Shown: in pieces, positions 62,921 through 64,000 of the stretch
Layout: every line of letters begins with the position of its first letter
Numbering within the stretch: the first letter of the stretch is position 1
Origin: Hydractinia symbiolongicarpus
Lineage: Eukaryota; Cnidaria; Hydrozoa; Anthoathecata; Hydractiniidae
Reading direction: 5' to 3'
Assembly: GCF_029227915.1 (NCBI RefSeq)
Contig: NC_079879.1
Span: 31,750,501 to 31,814,500, forward strand
DNA length: 64,000 nt
Program-made: the position numbers and the translations under genes
Notes under the pieces: model-generated
What the model was told of the DNA's origin: nothing
The model's database searches: none
Seen by the model: only the letters and a program-made list of their open reading frames with translations

Positions 62921-64000
62921 GAAAACCCGCGATTTCCCGTAAATCCCGGGCTTGTCCCGTATAGTCGAATGTATACAAAGAAAGTACCCTGTGAGTAAAC
63001 TCATTTCCAGAACAATTTTTTATATTATCTTTTCACCACTAAATTGCATGAGACTTGTAGTTTTCAAAAATGTTTTCATTTTTTATGAGACGCTGAATAA
63101 AAGAAGTTTAATCGCCGGCAAACGAAAACCTGCGATTTCCCGTAAATCCCAGACTCGGCCCGTATAGTCAAAAGTATACAAAGAAAGTACCCAGGAAGTA
63201 AACTCATTTCCCGAACGATTTTTTAAATTATTTCTTCACCACTAAAACGCATAAGACTTGTAGTTTTCAAAAATGTTTTCATTTTTGATGAGACGCTAAA
63301 TAAAAGAAGTTTAATCGCTGGCAAACGAAAACCGGCGATTTCCCGTAAATCGCGGGCTTGGCCCGTATAGTCGAATGTATACAAAGAAAGTACCCTGTAA
63401 GTAAACTCATTTCCAGAACGGATTTTCAAATTATTTTTTCACCACTAAAGCCCATGAGACTTGTAGTTTTTAAAAATGTTTTCATTTTTGATGAGACGCT
63501 GTATAAAAGACGTTTAATCGCCGGCAAACGAAAACCCGCGACTTCCCGTAAATCCCGGACTCGGCCCGTATAGTCGAATGTATACAAAAAAAGTACCCAG
63601 GGAGTAAACTCATTTCCCGAACGATTTTTTAAATTATTTTTTCACCACTAAAACGCATGAGACTTGTAGTTTTCAAACTTGTTTTCATTTTTGATGAGAC
63701 GCTGAATAAAAGAAGTTTAATCGCCGGCAAACGAAAAAACGCGATTTCCCGTAAATCCCGGGCTTGGCCCGTGTAGTCGAATGTATACAAAGAAAGTACC
63801 CAGGGAGTAAACTCATTTCCCGAATGATTTTTTAAATTTCTTTTTTACCACTAAAACGCATGAGACTTGTAGTTTTCAAAAATGATTTCATTTTTGATGA
63901 GACTCTTAATGAAAGAGGTTTAATCGCCGGCAAACGAAAACCCGCGATTTCCCGTAAATCCCGGGCTTGGCCCGTATAGTCGAATGTATACAAAGAAAGT
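62920..64000. repeat. Satellite at window end
   Basis: About five monomers. 63420-64000 resembles 54900-55460 (GCTGTATAAAAG monomer, AAAAAACGCGATTTCC monomer, then AATGATTTCATTTTTG). The array continues past the window. Confidence 0.8.

Larger units (their letters stand above)
14851..64000. repeat. 203-bp tandem satellite array, right block
   Basis: Continuation of the same satellite after the island, same orientation, about 240 monomers by length, running off the window end. The first two bases (TC) repeat the last two bases of the left block, and the phase is otherwise continuous across the island. Homogenisation is stronger to the right: from 42.5 kb onward most sequence belongs to long, near-identical multi-monomer tandem duplications, whereas the left part is a mosaic of short higher-order repeats. 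No coding sequence, no RNA gene and no foreign insertion of more than about 65 bp was seen in this block. Confidence 0.97.

Noticed and set aside
812-63573. Dozens of 61-126 codon open frames on both strands in the satellite, with similar translations
   Set aside because: They recur with the 203-bp period, occur on both strands at once, and end because 203 is not a multiple of 3. Similarity is due to repeat homogenisation, not protein conservation.
1-64000. CRISPR-like array
   Set aside because: Repeats are 203 bp, contiguous and diverged, with no short identical repeats separated by unique spacers.
14851-64000. CENP-B box in the monomer
   Set aside because: The best partial matches (TTTTCGTTTGCCGGCGATT on the minus strand, CCCGTATAGTCGAA on the plus strand) fail the core spacing or core bases, so a CENP-B box cannot be claimed.

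Overview
This window is almost entirely one tandem satellite DNA array. It has a head-to-tail monomer of about 203 bp, roughly 290 copies by length arithmetic. Positions 1-9742 and 14851-64000 are satellite. Positions 9743-14850 are a single 5,108-bp AT-rich island. I find no convincing protein-coding gene. Open frames in the satellite are about one monomer long, recur with the repeat period and close because 203 is not a multiple of 3. Open frames in the island are short, AT-rich and show no recognisable domain. The window is eukaryotic (satellite with higher-order structure, Pol III-type tRNA-like sequences, a pogo/Tigger-like MITE). The dispersed TAGC-rich runs and AT-rich spacer would fit an invertebrate animal such as a cnidarian or sponge, but that is a weak guess and nothing here fixes the taxon.

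Satellite layout. Monomers carry a CpG-rich half (from about the TTTAATCGCCGGC segment to GGCCCGTATAG) and an AT-rich half that includes a perfect 9-bp inverted repeat. Many monomer subtypes are shuffled into nested higher-order repeats (HORs): a ~405-bp dimer near 24 kb, ~811-bp tetramers at 2.65-6.0 and 37.1-38.9 kb, ~1,014-bp pentamers at 22.0-24.0 and 34.7-36.7 kb, a ~1,214-bp hexamer at 17.6-20.1 kb, ~1,077 and ~1,283-bp units that include an extra 65-bp partial duplication, a ~3,653-bp (18-monomer) tandem duplication at 55.6-62.9 kb, and a ~5,886-bp (29-monomer) tandem duplication at 42.5-54.3 kb whose copies look nearly identical. Out-of-register junctions occur at 765, 8640 and 41650-41665.

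Island. The 9743-14850 segment begins CTCGACG and ends CGTCGAG, the outer part of an imperfect 16-bp terminal inverted repeat, and is flanked by a TC dinucleotide on both sides. A paralogous stretch of the same satellite at 17023-17770 is uninterrupted at the exact corresponding point (17485-17486), so it serves as an empty site. The insertion point lies inside the satellite's own inverted repeat. Inside the island are two oppositely oriented 66-nt tRNA-like sequences (11756-11821 and 12568-12633), a 175-bp pogo/Tigger-like MITE with TA duplication between them (12241-12415), and a second 165-bp inverted-repeat element (13957-14121). The island is best read as a non-coding, nested mobile-element composite inserted into an actively rearranging satellite, possibly centromeric or heterochromatic (inference).
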